Part shown: piece after piece, positions 33,292-44,626 of the stretch | How the letters are laid out: every line of letters begins with the position of its first letter | How positions within the stretch are numbered: the stretch's first letter is position 1 | From: Colletes latitarsis | Taxonomy: Eukaryota > Arthropoda > Insecta > Hymenoptera > Colletidae | Reading direction: 5' to 3' | Length of the DNA stretch: 64,000 nt | Assembly (NCBI RefSeq): GCF_051014445.1 | Contig: NC_135141.1 | Span: forward strand, 14,012,001 to 14,076,000 | Notes under the pieces: generated by a model | Seen by the model: the letters and a program-made list of their open reading frames with translations, nothing else | The model's database searches: none | Told to the model about the DNA's origin: nothing | Position numbers and translations under genes: made by a program

Positions 33292-33955
33292 TGTGGCCAC
33301 CATTCGTAACTTTGGCGCTCCAACATTAATACAGTCATGCCTCTAGTGGCCAAATAATAGAAACAGTTTCACCATCAAGATCACACAGTCACTCTATACA
33401 CTCTTTCTCAGTTCTTTCCGAACCTTACACAAGGACACACGCCACAGCTGTAGCTACATACACAAGTATCTGTTGAGTTTCGCCACGTTTTTTAATCATC
33501 AAGTTTATGTAACGTTTTCATTTGTGTTTTATTAAATAAATAAATAAATATACGTTTAATTCAATTCACCTCGTTCACTAGTATATTTGAATATAGCCAC
33601 AAGCGCTATAATTGGTGACCCCGACGTTATACCAATTATAGCGCTTGTGGCTATATTCAAATATACTAGTGAACGAGGTGAATTGAATTAAACGTATATT
33701 TATTTATTTATTTAATAAAACACAAATGAAAACGTTACATAAACTTGATGATTAAAAAACGTGGCGAAACTCAAAAGATACTTGTGTATGTAGCTACAGC
33801 TGTGGCGTGTGTCCTTGTGTAAGGTTCGGAAAGAACTGAGAAAGAGTGTATAGAGTGACTGTGTGATCTTGATGGTGAAACTGTTTCTATTATTTGGCCA
33901 CTAGAGGCATGACTGTATTAATGTTGGAGCGCCAAAGTTACGAATGGTGGCCACA
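33292..33955. mobile_element. Head-to-head LTR palindrome with tRNA-Trp primer site
   Basis: Bases 33292-33620 and the reverse complement of 33627-33955 are identical but for about one base over roughly 325 bp. Each arm starts TGTGGCCACCATTCG. The centre holds TGGTGACCCCGACGT, which complements the 3' end of a eukaryotic tRNA-Trp including CCA, so it is a primer-binding site just inside an LTR. The structure is LTR, primer site, inverted LTR with only about 14 bp unpaired. Flanks CACT (33288-33291) and TACT (33956-33959) look like a 4-bp duplication with one change. No gag or pol present. Confidence 0.75.
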
Positions 33956-34193
33956 TACTCCAACGTAAAGCGCCATCTGACTGATATAAAATCAAATAAA
34001 GTATGGACCCAGCCATAGTAGTTGATACTCCATACTTTCAGTTTGTAAAGAATTTAAGCATTTTTGTCATAATTTTTTCATAGAGTTTGAAGTGATCTAT
34101 GTTTATATAACATTTTTTTCTTATTTAGTCCCACAAAATATATTGGCAAAGTTTGGCCATTCGAACTTAGGACATCTTGTATACAGGGTGTTC

Positions 34194-37100
34194 GGCCACC
34201 TCTGGGAAAAATTTTAATGTGGAATTCTAGAGGCCAAAATAAGACGAAAATCAAGGATACCAATTTGTTGATGGTGGATTCGTTAAGAAGTTATTAACGT
34301 TTAAAGTTCCGCCAGTACTGAATTTTTTTCTCGAAAGTGGATAAGATTTCGGAAGTATGTCTATTCACCAAAAATGATTATAATTGACCTACACAATCGA
34401 AAATAATTTTTCCAGAACGATTTGAAACTTTTCAATTTCGCCGAAAAATTTAGGCATCTACCACCTATCGATTTTTCTTAAATATTCGTTTCTTATTTTT
34501 AGTAATTTCGTCTAACGCCTTACAGAAAAGTTGTTTAATACTTTTTTGAAGGTACAAATGAGCTCTACTTTAGAAAAAAGTTTCATTGAAATATATTCAC
34601 TATCGTAGGAGTTATGGCTGTATACAAAATTGGACCATTTTTATGGGGTTTTTCTCATTTTATGGGGTCAAGGAACAACTTTTCGAATATCCTTAGAATT
34701 TCTACTTATGCTACACTAAAAGACGCGTCGTTTGCTTTTTTAAACATTAAAATCGTCCAATCCGTTCAGAAGTTATGACGTTTAAAAGATTCGCATGAAA
34801 ATTCGGACAGACATTTCTGGCCAGAAATTATATTTTCGTTGAGGAATTTTTTTCTCGAAACTGAGTAGGATTTCGGCGGTATGTCTGTTGACAAAAATGC
34901 TTGTAATTGAACCCTGCAACTAAAAATAATTTTTTCAAGACTATTTGAAAGTTTTTTTTTTTACCCAAAACTTTCAGCACTTACTCGAATTTTTTTCTCG
35001 AAAGTGGGTAGGATTTCGGGGATATGTCTATTTACCAAAAATGATTATAATTGAAGCCCGTAATTGAAAATAATTTTTCTAGATCGATTTGAAATTTTTT
35101 TTTGTCGAAAAATTTAGGCACTTACCCCCTGTCAATTTTTCTTAGAATTTTGTTTTTCATTTTTAATTAATTTGTTTGACGCTCTACAGAAAGGTTGTCT
35201 AATACTTTTTTGTAGGTACCCATGGGCTCTACTTCAAAAAAAAGTTTCAATGAAATATATTCACTATTATAGGAGTTATGGACATTTGAACATTGGATCG
35301 TTTTTATGGGGGTTTTCTCATTTTGCGGCGTGAAAGAATAAGTTTTCGAATATTTTTGGATTTTTCTCATATTCTTCACTAAAATACGCGTAGTTTACAA
35401 TTTGAAAAATTAAAATCGTCCAATCCGTTCAGGAGTTATGACATTTTAAAGATTCGCATGAAAACATTTCTGACCTCACATTAGATTTTCGGTAAGGAAT
35501 TTTTTTCTCGAAAATGCGTAGGATATCGGGGGTATGTCTACTCACCAAAAATGCTTGTAATTGACCCCTGTAACTAAATATAATTTTTTTAATATGATTT
35601 GAAATTTTTTAATTTCGTCTAAAAATTTCAATACCTAGTGGAATTTTTTTCTCGAAAGTAGGTAGAATTTCGGGGATATGTCTATTTACCAAAAATGATT
35701 ATAATTGAAGCCCGTAATTGAAAATAATTTTTCTAGAACGATTTGAAATTTTTTTTTTGTCGAAAAATTTAGGCACTTACCCCCTGTCAATTTTTCTTAG
35801 AATTTTGTTTTTCATTTTTAATTAATTTGTTTGACGCTCTACAGAAAGGTTGTCTAATACTTTTTTGTAGGTATCCATGGGCTCTACTTCAGAAAAAACT
35901 TTCATTGAAATATATTCACTATTGTAGGAGTTACGGACATTTGAACATTGGACCGTTTTTACGGGGGTTTTCTCATTTTGCGGCGTGAAAGAATAAGTTT
36001 TCGAATATTTTTGGATTTTTCACATATTCTTCACTAAAATACGCGTAGTTTACAATTTGAAAAATTAAAATCGTCCAATCCGTTCAGGAGTTATGACATT
36101 TTAAAGATTCGCATGAAAACATTTCTGGCCTCACATTAGATTTTCGGTAAGGAATTTTTTTCTCGAAAATGCGTAGGATTTCGGGGGTATGTCTATTCAC
36201 CAAAAATGCTTGTAATTGACCCCTGTAATTAAATATAATTTTTTTAGTATGATTTGAAATTTTTTAATTTCGTCTAAAAATTTCAATACCTACTCGAATT
36301 TTTTTCTCGAAAGTGGGTAGGATTTCGGGGATATGTCTATTTACCAAAAATGATTATAATTGAAGCCCGTAATTGAAAATAATTTTTCTAGATCGATTTG
36401 AAATTTTTTTTTGTCGAAAAATTTAGGCACTTACCCCCTGTCAATTTTTCTTAGAATTTTGTTTTTCATTTTTAATTAATTTGTTTGACGCTCTACAGAA
36501 AGGTTGTCTAATACTTTTTTGTAGGTACCCATGGGCTCTACTTCAAAAAAAAGTTTCAATGAAATATATTCACTATTATAGGAGTTATGGACATTTGAAC
36601 ATTGGATCGTTTTTATGGGGGTTTTCTCATTTTGCGGCGTGAAAGAATAAGTTTTCGAATATTTTTGGATTTTTCTCATATTCTTCACTAAAATACGCGT
36701 AGTTTACAATTTGAAAAATTAAAATCGTCCAATCCGTTCAGGAGTTATGACATTTTAAAGATTCGCATGAAAACATTTCTGACCTCACATTAGATTTTCG
36801 GTAAGGAATTTTTTTCTCGAAAATGCGTAGGATATCGGGGGTATGTCTACTCACCAAAAATGCTTGTAATTGACCCCTGTAACTAAATATAATTTTTTTA
36901 ATATGATTTGAAATTTTTTAATTTCGTCTAAAAATTTCAATACCTAGTGGAATTTTTTTCTCGAAAGTAGGTAGAATTTCGGGGATATGTCTATTTACCA
37001 AAAATGATTATAATTGAAGCCCGTAATTGAAAATAATTTTTCTAGAACGATTTGAAATTTTTTTTTTGTCGAAAAATTTAGGCACTTACCCCCTGTCAAT

Positions 37101-38353
37101 TTTTCTTAGAATTTTGTTTTTCATTTTTAATTAATTTGTTTGACGCTCTACAGAAAGGTTGTCTAATACTTTTTTGTAGGTATCCATGGGCTCTACTTCA
37201 GAAAAAACTTTCATTGAAATATATTCACTATTGTAGGAGTTACGGACATTTGAACATTGGACCGTTTTTACGGGGGTTTTCTCATTTTGCGGCGTGAAAG
37301 AATAAGTTTTCGAATATTTTTGGATTTTTCACATATTCTTCACTAAAATACGCGTAGTTTACAATTTGAAAAATTAAAATCGTCCAATCCGTTCAGGAGT
37401 TATGACATTTTAAAGATTCGCATGAAAACATTTCTGGCCTCACATTAGATTTTCGGTAAGGAATTTTTTTCTCGAAAATGCGTAGGATTTCGGGGGTATG
37501 TCTATTCACCAAAAATGCTTGTAATTGACCCCTGTAATTAAATATAATTTTTTTAGTATGATTTGAAATTTTTTAATTTCGTCTAAAAATTTCAATACCT
37601 ACTCGAATTTTTTTCTCGAAAGTGGGTAGGATTTCGGGGATATGTCTATTTACCAAAAATGATTATAATTGAAGCCCGTAATTGAAAATAATTTTTCTAG
37701 ATCGATTTGAAATTTTTTTTTGTCGAAAAATTTAGGCACTTACCCCCTGTCAATTTTTCTTAGAATTTTGTTTTTCATTTTTAATTAATTTGTTTGACGC
37801 TCTACAGAAAGGTTGTCTAATACTTTTTTGTAGGTACCCATGGGCTCTACTTCAAAAAAAAGTTTCAATGAAATATATTTAGAATGGTAGGAGTTACGGA
37901 CAGTTGAACATTGGACCGTTTTTACGGGGGTTTTCTCATTTTGCGACGTCAAAGAATAAGTTTTCGAATATTTTTGGATTTTTCTCATATTCTTCACTAA
38001 AATACGCGTAGTTTACAATTTGAAAAATTAAAATCGTCCAATCCGTTCAGGAGTTATGACATTTTAAAGATTCGCATGAAAACATTTCTGACCTCACATT
38101 AGATTTTCGGTAAGGAATTTTTTTCTCGAAAATGCGTAGGATTTCGGGGGTATGTCTATTCACCAAAAATGGTTGTAATTGAGGCCCGTAATTGAAAATA
38201 ATTTTTCCAGAACGATTTGAAATTTTTGAATTTAATTTTTTAATAACTTTTTAACGAAGCCTTAGTCAAGAAATTAATATTCTTGATTTTCGTTTTATGT
38301 TTGCCTCTAGAATCTCCCATTAAAATTTTTCCCACAGGTGGCCGAACACCCTG
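34194..38353. mobile_element. Family A element A6 with ~655-bp tandem units
   Basis: CAGGGTGTTCGGCCACCTCT at 34194 to the inverse ending at 38353 (4160 bp), TA on both sides. The inside is a tandem array of about six 654-655-bp units, each combining two 143-bp-type subunits with a longer block. No gene; 70-codon frames recur only because the units recur. Confidence 0.92.
34982..37879. repeat. Higher-order tandem repeat, period 1309 bp, near-identical
   Basis: The two-unit block 34982-36290 is repeated at 36291-37599 and begun again to about 37879. The copies share private variants (for example gaaagtaggtagaatttcgg at 35653 and 36962; cagaaaaaactttcattg at 35890 and 37199), and I found no difference between copies in the stretches compared. 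Adjacent 655-bp units differ from one another, so the 1309-bp dimer was the copied unit. Confidence 0.9.
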
Positions 38354-38355
38354 TA

Positions 38356-38887
38356 TATTATACCAAATTGAAAACTTTCTTTTTCAATATCGTAAATATA
38401 ATGTTTTATTTTATTTAAAAATATAAATAATATGTATCTTTTTAGCCATTTAGATGCCTATAGTTACTGTTTGTGTAATTACAAATGTATCAATACATTC
38501 TGTCCTTTTTATCTATTGAACGTGTACTAATGAACAAATAATTAATATTCTTTTTTAATTGCTGCATTCCAATTGGGTACATACGGTAGGTAGTTCTAAC
38601 ATAATTTTAATCACAATCTTAAGTGAAAAATAAACAATTTAACCAGTCAAGCTATGTCTTTAAATTAGTTTCGTCGTTGTATGTGTGAATTTTAAATATT
38701 ATCTTTTCATTATAAATACGATTACACTTTATATAATATTCATCGTCTCGTTGTGATATACTTAATTATGTGTCACGATCATTGCAGCGGGATCCTATAA
38801 TATCTTTGCTTGGTGAAGATCTGTTAAAAAAGAGTTGAGTAATTGTTTAGAAAATGGGCCATCTTACCGATTTCAATGATATTGATA
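38356..38887. other. No recognisable feature
   Basis: AT-rich sequence between A6 and T2b. Confidence 0.4.
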
Positions 38888-39151
38888 TACAGTTACCGAA
38901 AAAAGTGTCCATACACCGCAACACGTTCAGTTTAAACAATAAAAACTTTGATTATAGAAGGCCAGTTAACTATGGAAGGCACACACGCAGTTAGGGAATT
39001 AACTCAGCTTTCAGATAGTAGGAATTTTATTGTAACTTAGATAAAAATACAACAGACAAATCTCAAATGCCGAATTAAGTAAGAAAATCAGCGAGAAAAA
39101 AGTATTCATACAGAATTTTGTTTGTATGTGAATCAGTCATATTTATAGTAA

Positions 39152-40146
39152 TTAATATTTTTTAGGATATCCGTTATTATCAATAATCGCTTCTAATCAC
39201 CTAGGCATAGATTCAATTCAATTATTTGTTACATTTCTCTCCATTTTTTCCCATTCCTCTTGCAAAGCATTTGTTAAATCATTTTTATTTGAAATTTTAG
39301 ATTTTTGCAAACGATGTTTCAATTCTTGGCATATATGCTCAATTGTATTTATGTCCGGTGATTAAGGAGGAGTTTCCACAACGTGAAGCGTATTCTATGA
39401 AAGCCATTCTCTAATTAAACGAGTCTTGTGGATGGGAGCGTTATCTCGCTGAAAATAGTAATTATCAGAAAGACCTAATTTCCGTGCGCTGTCTTTCCAA
39501 TTTGATTTTAAAATATCTAAATATTTCTATTGGTCCACTATTCCATCAATGAGATGCAAGTTTCCCACGCCCATACCATAAAGCTACTTCCACTATGTTT
39601 CACTGTAGGTCTAATATTTTTCGGCCTTAAAGATTCTCCCTTTTTTCTCTACACTAATTTTCGTCCATCTGAACCCCAAGTATTAAACTTGCTCTCGTCT
39701 GAGAAAATAACTTTGCTTCCAAAAATCAAACGATTTATTTATGTAAATTTTTGCGAAATTAAGTCTTCTTTTCTCTATTCACCTTATTGACGTAGGGTTT
39801 TTCCTCGCTACTCGTGCGAAATACCCTGATTCTTTAAGTTTCTTTGATATCGTTTTTCGACAAATTTTGTTACCAGTTCTTGCTTCTAATTCTGCTGCGA
39901 TTTTAGGTGCACTTTCAAATGAATTTTATTTTATTTTCTTTGTAATAAATCTTTCATCCGTTTCAGATAACTTACTCGGTCTCCCGAAACGACGCATATT
40001 TTCAATTAATCCTGTACTTTTGTACTTATTAACTATATATTGTACACTAGCATGACTTCAATCTCGCGAAGTGATTTCCCACTTTTCCATAATTCAATTA
40101 CAATTTTTCTTTCCTCTATTGTAGTTTCCTTATTTTTAGCACTCAT
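39152..40146 (-). pseudogene. T2b Tc1-like DD34E transposase, dead
   Basis: Start ATG is intact at 40144-40146 (MSAKNKETTIEERKIVIELW). Downstream the sequence follows T2a: RFGRPSKLSETDERFITK second helix-turn-helix, FSDESKFNTWGSDG, FQ-DNAPIHKT and NTIEHICQEL, ending GYPKKY at 39152. Stops and frame changes occur near 40060, 39790, 39540 and in the D-to-E stretch; a codon for catalytic Glu is still there (TIEH). This copy gives the empty target for A3. It is not active. Confidence 0.85.
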
Positions 40147-40358
40147 TATGATACAAACTATGATTCTATAACAAACCACGCTAACAATTGACGAAATGCT
40201 ATGAAACAAAAGAAACAGAAATAAAAGAAGGACGAGATTCTCCCAAGATTTTGAGTTTTATTGGTATATTTCGCCAATAGATATCACGTATGAATACTTT
40301 TTTCTCGCTGATTTTCTTACTTCATTCGGTATTTGAGATTTGTCTGTTGTATTTTTAT

Positions 40359-41068
40359 TTAAGGAGTTATTGCTGTCTAGACTGTCAATTTCACGGCCCA
40401 TTTTCTAATTTTCTTTCTACTGACAGGTCGACTGTTTTGTATTGAGACTTTGTAGATACATTTATTCATCTTCTAAGCATGTACAATATTTTTTTCATGG
40501 AAAAATATTAAAAATCGTGGGAATTGTAACTTGTCATTTAATGGCTCTTTTGGAAAAGGTGCTCCAATGGCTTCCAGGATTCCAGGTAATTTGAAACAGA
40601 GGGGGTTAAAGTATCTTCATAAGGAAGGTTGTAGTTATAGCAGGAACCAGGGAGAAGTCAAAATCCTGATAAATAAAGAAATGGCGACGCTTCAAGTTTC
40701 GAATTTCTATTTGTTAATCGTTCGTTTGTCTTTAGCGTATCGAAAAAAATAGTAAAAGTCAATATTTTTTAAAATCTCTAGTTCCAGCTATAAAGGCGCG
40801 TCTACTGAATATTCTCTCCAAATTTGAAGTCGATCGGTCTGCTAGATCTTGAAATATCACGTAAGCCAATTTAAATGCGTTTTTTTAAATAAGAAGCTAT
40901 AACTCTCGCAATTTTTAATATTTTTTGATGAAAAAAATACTATACATACCTATAAGACGAATAAATATATCTGCAAAATGTCACTACAAAACAACTTACC
41001 TATCGTTAAAAAAAAAATCACAAAAAAAGGTCGAAGATATGACAGCCTAGACAGTATTACTTCTTTAA
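40359..41068. mobile_element. TTAA-target element C4
   Basis: TTAA at 40359-40362 and 41065-41068. Left terminus GGAGTTATTGCTGTCTAG, right terminus altered (cagtattacttcTTTAA). It shares its right TTAA with C5. Confidence 0.88.
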
Positions 41069-41774
41069 GGAGGTATTGCTGTCTAGAGTGTCAATTTCAC
41101 GGCCCATTTTGTAATTTTTTTTCTAATGACAGGTACGTTGTTTTGCACTAAGACTTTGTAGATACATTTACTCATCTTCTAAGTATGTACAGTATTTTTT
41201 TCATGGAAAAATATTAAAAATCGTGGGAATTGTAACTTCTTATTTATTGGCTCTTTTGGAAAAGGTGCTCCAATGGCTTCCAGGATTCCAGATAATTTGA
41301 AACAGAGGGGGTTAAAGTATCTTCATAAGGAAGGTTGTAGTTATAGCAGGAACCAGGGAGAAGTCAAAATCCTGATAAATAAAGAAATGGCGACGCTTGA
41401 AGTTTCGAATTTCTATTTGTTAATCGTTCGTTTGTCTTTAGCGTATCAAAAAAAATAGTAAAACTCAATATTTTTCAAAATCTCTAGTTCCAGCTATAAA
41501 GGCGCGTCTACTGAATATTCTCTCGAAATTTGAAGTCGATCGGTCTGCTAGATCTTGTAATATCACGTAAGCCAGTTTAAATGCATTTTTTTAAACAAGA
41601 AGCTATAACTCTCGCAATTTTTAATATTTTTTGATGAAAAAAATACTGTACATACCTATAAGACGAATAAATATATCTGCAAAATGTCACTACAAAACAA
41701 CCTACCTGTCGGTAAAAAAAAAATCACAAAAAAAGGCCGAAGATATGACTGCCTAGACAGCAATACTCCCTTAA
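41065..41774. mobile_element. TTAA-target element C5, tandem to C4
   Basis: Starts in the TTAA that ends C4 and ends with TTAA at 41771-41774. Standard C termini. C4 and C5 are highly similar through the interior (the block from ctccaatggcttccaggatt is nearly identical). Confidence 0.88.
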
Positions 41775-41923
41775 ATCATAATGAAATTCGTACTATCTGA
41801 AAGCTGAATTAATTTTCCAACTGCATATGTGCCTTTGATAGCTAAGTAGCCTTCTATAATCAGAGTTATTATTGTTTAAACTGAATGTATTACGGTGTAT
41901 GGATACTTTTTTCGGTAACTGTA

Positions 41924-42300
41924 TGTAATCAAGGATTGAAACTGTTTCTTAAACACGAAGTTTTCCAGATTCAAATTCTCTTCAGTTAACATCCAGCTTT
42001 AGCAGCATACAGTTTGATGATTTCTTTCTACATCCAACTATCTTTTTTGTAAAATGCGTAGAGCTCAGTACAGTTCAGCAGAAAGTAGCTTAGAGTAATT
42101 TCGGAATCAAGAAAGAGAAGAAGTGGATGATGATTTATTTGTACGTGAGAACAATGGTGACTCTTGTCACTATAATAGATCACTTATAATTTTATTATAA
42201 TCATCGTAACATTTCTGGAGCAGATGCATTTTCAAACTAGAAATAGTAAATTGCTACAATGAAATGAAATATGATGGCCTCTTACACTACTTTGTAATTT
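41924..42300. other. Mostly unassigned, possible DUF7869 gene remnant at its end
   Basis: Only the last 60 bp suggest anything: a frame reading EMKYDGLLHYFVIF at about 42257-42300 could be the part of the DUF7869 gene that precedes the T4 insertion. This is a weak match by eye. Confidence 0.25.
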
Positions 42301-43800
42301 TCTAGACATACACTCGCGACGGTATTTATGTTGACACATGCATTTTACCACAAATATACGAAGAAAAGTACGATAATATTAAAATAGAAGCAATTTCTAA
42401 TACAACCACAATTGTCAACGATTATTTACTTTATTTTTATAAGAAATTAGGCATTTGTGATATTGTATATATACACATATAGTAACAAATACAAAACAAT
42501 TATTAAAACTGAACAACGGTAATTCAGTTGACAATAAATACGACACAACGTTTTAATTTTAAACGTAAAATTAGTAAGATGTTTGGTAGCCCTTCGCTTT
42601 TATAACTTCTAAAAGCCGTTTTGGCATACTTTCGATTAGATTTTTTAACGTATTAGAGCTTATTTTATCCCATTTCTGTTTCAATACCTCAATGAACTTT
42701 ATTTTTGTGATACTTGGCGGTCCAATTCTTCCCAGAAGTGTTCGATGGGGTTTAAGTCTTGGGCTTTTGGGCGACCAGGGAATCAGTTTTATTTTTTGTT
42801 CATAAAAGAATTTTTTGGACACTTTTGAAGTATGTTTGGGATCGTTATCCTGTTGAAAAATAAACGATTCGATTTCTCCGAATTTTTCAATGGAATCAAA
42901 AAGATTTTCTTCTAGCAGCTGAACATATTTTGCACCTGTAAGTTTTCCTTCAATAATGACTAAATTGCCCACATTTTCAATATTAAAACAACCCCATATC
43001 ATCACGCTATCTCCTCCATGTTTTATGTTTGGCGTAATTAACGTGGATTTGAACGACTCCCCTACCTTTCTCCGTACATATTTTCTTCTTCTGTTCGATT
43101 TTAATTCAAACTTGGATTCGTCGCTCCAAATGATCGATTTCCAGAATGAAATTGGTTTTTTATAATACTCTTGTGCAAATTTTAACCGCTTCAATGCGTT
43201 GACTTTAGAAATGTGAGGACGTTTTCTTGAAATTCGACCGTGTAAATTACATTCGTGTATTCGAGATTTTATTTGCGTAATTCCAATCGGTAAACAAAGA
43301 TTTTCTTTTATTTATTTCGCTGTAATAAATGGATTTTTGTTAACTTCTGTAAGAATTGCTCTGTCTTCACGCCTAGTCGTTTATTTTCACCGACCTGTTT
43401 TAGGTAAATTCTCCGCTTTTCTGGTATTTTTGAGTTTTTTAAATATTTCTCTAACTCCTTCTCTTGATATACCGAAATCAGTAAGCAATTTTTTGTAGGG
43501 AATCACCTTTTACTCGTCTTTTATATACTGCGACTCGTTCCTCTGGAGTTAATTCACGTGTTTTTGGCATACTATAGAAAAATTACACTTTATAATTGGA
43601 CCGTTTATTTTGAAAGTGGTGTAAGTCCTTTTTTTAAAAAAAATGAGATATGACGTGATTTATGCTTAATTTAGTGTAAACTTTTTGTTTATAACTAGTT
43701 AGTATTTAGTATCTTAAAAGATGCTAATGCTTTGTTCAATTTAAAATTTGCCGGTAAAAGAAATTACGTAACCATTGATTATGAAAGTGGTGTAAGTCCA
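42301..43800 (-). mobile_element. Tc1-like element T4, left end unresolved
   Basis: The 5' end (right side) has two direct copies of the same motif, GGACTTACACCACTTTCA read on the minus strand, at 43781-43800 (outer) and 43611-43628 (inner), the IR/DR arrangement of Tc1-like elements. The left terminus could not be placed; 42301 is an approximate bound. It interrupts a DUF7869-type gene. Confidence 0.6.
42571..43570 (-). pseudogene. T4 Tc1-like transposase, frame-disrupted
   Basis: Start ATG at 43568-43570 (MPKTRELTPEERVAVYKRRV), an N-terminal helix-turn-helix. A frame change at about 43485 leads to DFGISREGVREIFKKLKN, with stops near 43390. From 43194 a 207-codon frame covers the core: WSDESKFELKSNRR (first Asp), FQQDNDPKHTS (second Asp). 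The region of the third residue is frame-shifted (SPKSPRLKPHRTLLGR where SPxLNPIExxW is expected), so the catalytic Glu is not in frame. The end GYQTSY is at 42571. Inactive. Confidence 0.85.
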
Positions 43801-43802
43801 AT

Positions 43803-44425
43803 TTCCATACTTATGTTATTGCATATAGTGATACGTGTACTGGGCAAAATCAAAATTTACAAATGGCGTTGATGTGGTTGAGGGTTGTCCAGTATTTAGA
43901 AAATAACATTGAAGTAATTGATCATAAATTTTTACTCTCCGGACATTCGTATCTTCCAAACGATGCAGATTTTGGTATTTATTACGAAAAAAGAATTTCC
44001 TGGACACACCACAGGATTATTATGACGTTATAAACCAATGTAGGCGACATAATAAATTTATTTTACACGAAATGAAACGAGAGAATTTCGTTTCGACAAA
44101 AAATCTACAAAACGCAATTAAAAAACAGATAAGAAGAAACACTAATGGAGGAAAAGTAAATTGGTTGCAAATATGTTGGATGAGATTCTGCAAAACTGCA
44201 CCGTATACTATTTCATATGAAACATCAATGGAGGACACAGAATTTAAGACTCTAAATTTATCACCTACATGTCGGGGAAGACCGGTAAAATTTGAAAAAA
44301 TCGACCTGGCGCCTTTGTATCACGATACCAAGCCTATTACATACGAAAAATATAAGGTATTACCTTATATACCTCCTGTGCATCATGAATATTTCAAAAC
44401 ACTGCCACACGAAGAGCATACATAA
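43803..44425 (+). pseudogene. DUF7869-type protein, C-terminal part, one frame break
   Basis: It begins right after T4 with AYSDTCTGQNQNLQMALMWL, then SGHSYLPNDADFG, both hallmarks of the large insect families now grouped as DUF7869. A one-base change in an A run at about 43989-43994 shifts the frame; the protein continues YYDVINQCRRHNKFILHEMK and runs to a stop at 44425, ending PYIPPVHHEYFKTLP, again typical of the family. These proteins occur in high copy number in insects and are probably carried by mobile elements; their reaction is not established. The 5' part was split off by T4. Confidence 0.7.
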
Positions 44426-44626
44426 TTAATAATACCAATATCTTGTGTTAAGTTTAACAATATAGAAATATAATTAACGTTCAAAATAAAAAATGCTAAT
44501 CCTACTTTATTTCTTGTTATTATTTATAAACAAAATTGGATTAATATGAGATATATTTTAAGTGATATTTGTTATTTCAAAATTGAAATTAAATGATATT
44601 TACAATTGACTAATTACACTGTTCTA

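Larger units (their letters stand above)
38890..41921 (-). mobile_element. Tc1-like element T2b with nested tandem C4-C5
   Basis: CAGTTACCGAAAAAAGTGTC at 38890 to the inverse ending at 41921, TA on both sides. Opposite orientation to T2a. It lacks A3 but holds two C elements in the 5' arm, at the same TTAA where T2a holds C3. Confidence 0.9.

Noticed and set aside
35167..37997. Three 70-codon frames in A6
   Set aside because: They are spaced exactly by the 1309-bp repeat and lie in low-complexity satellite-like units; repetition alone explains them.
44072..44425. Independent 117-residue gene
   Set aside because: It is the C-terminal part of the DUF7869-type gene; the preceding part is in another frame after a one-base change.
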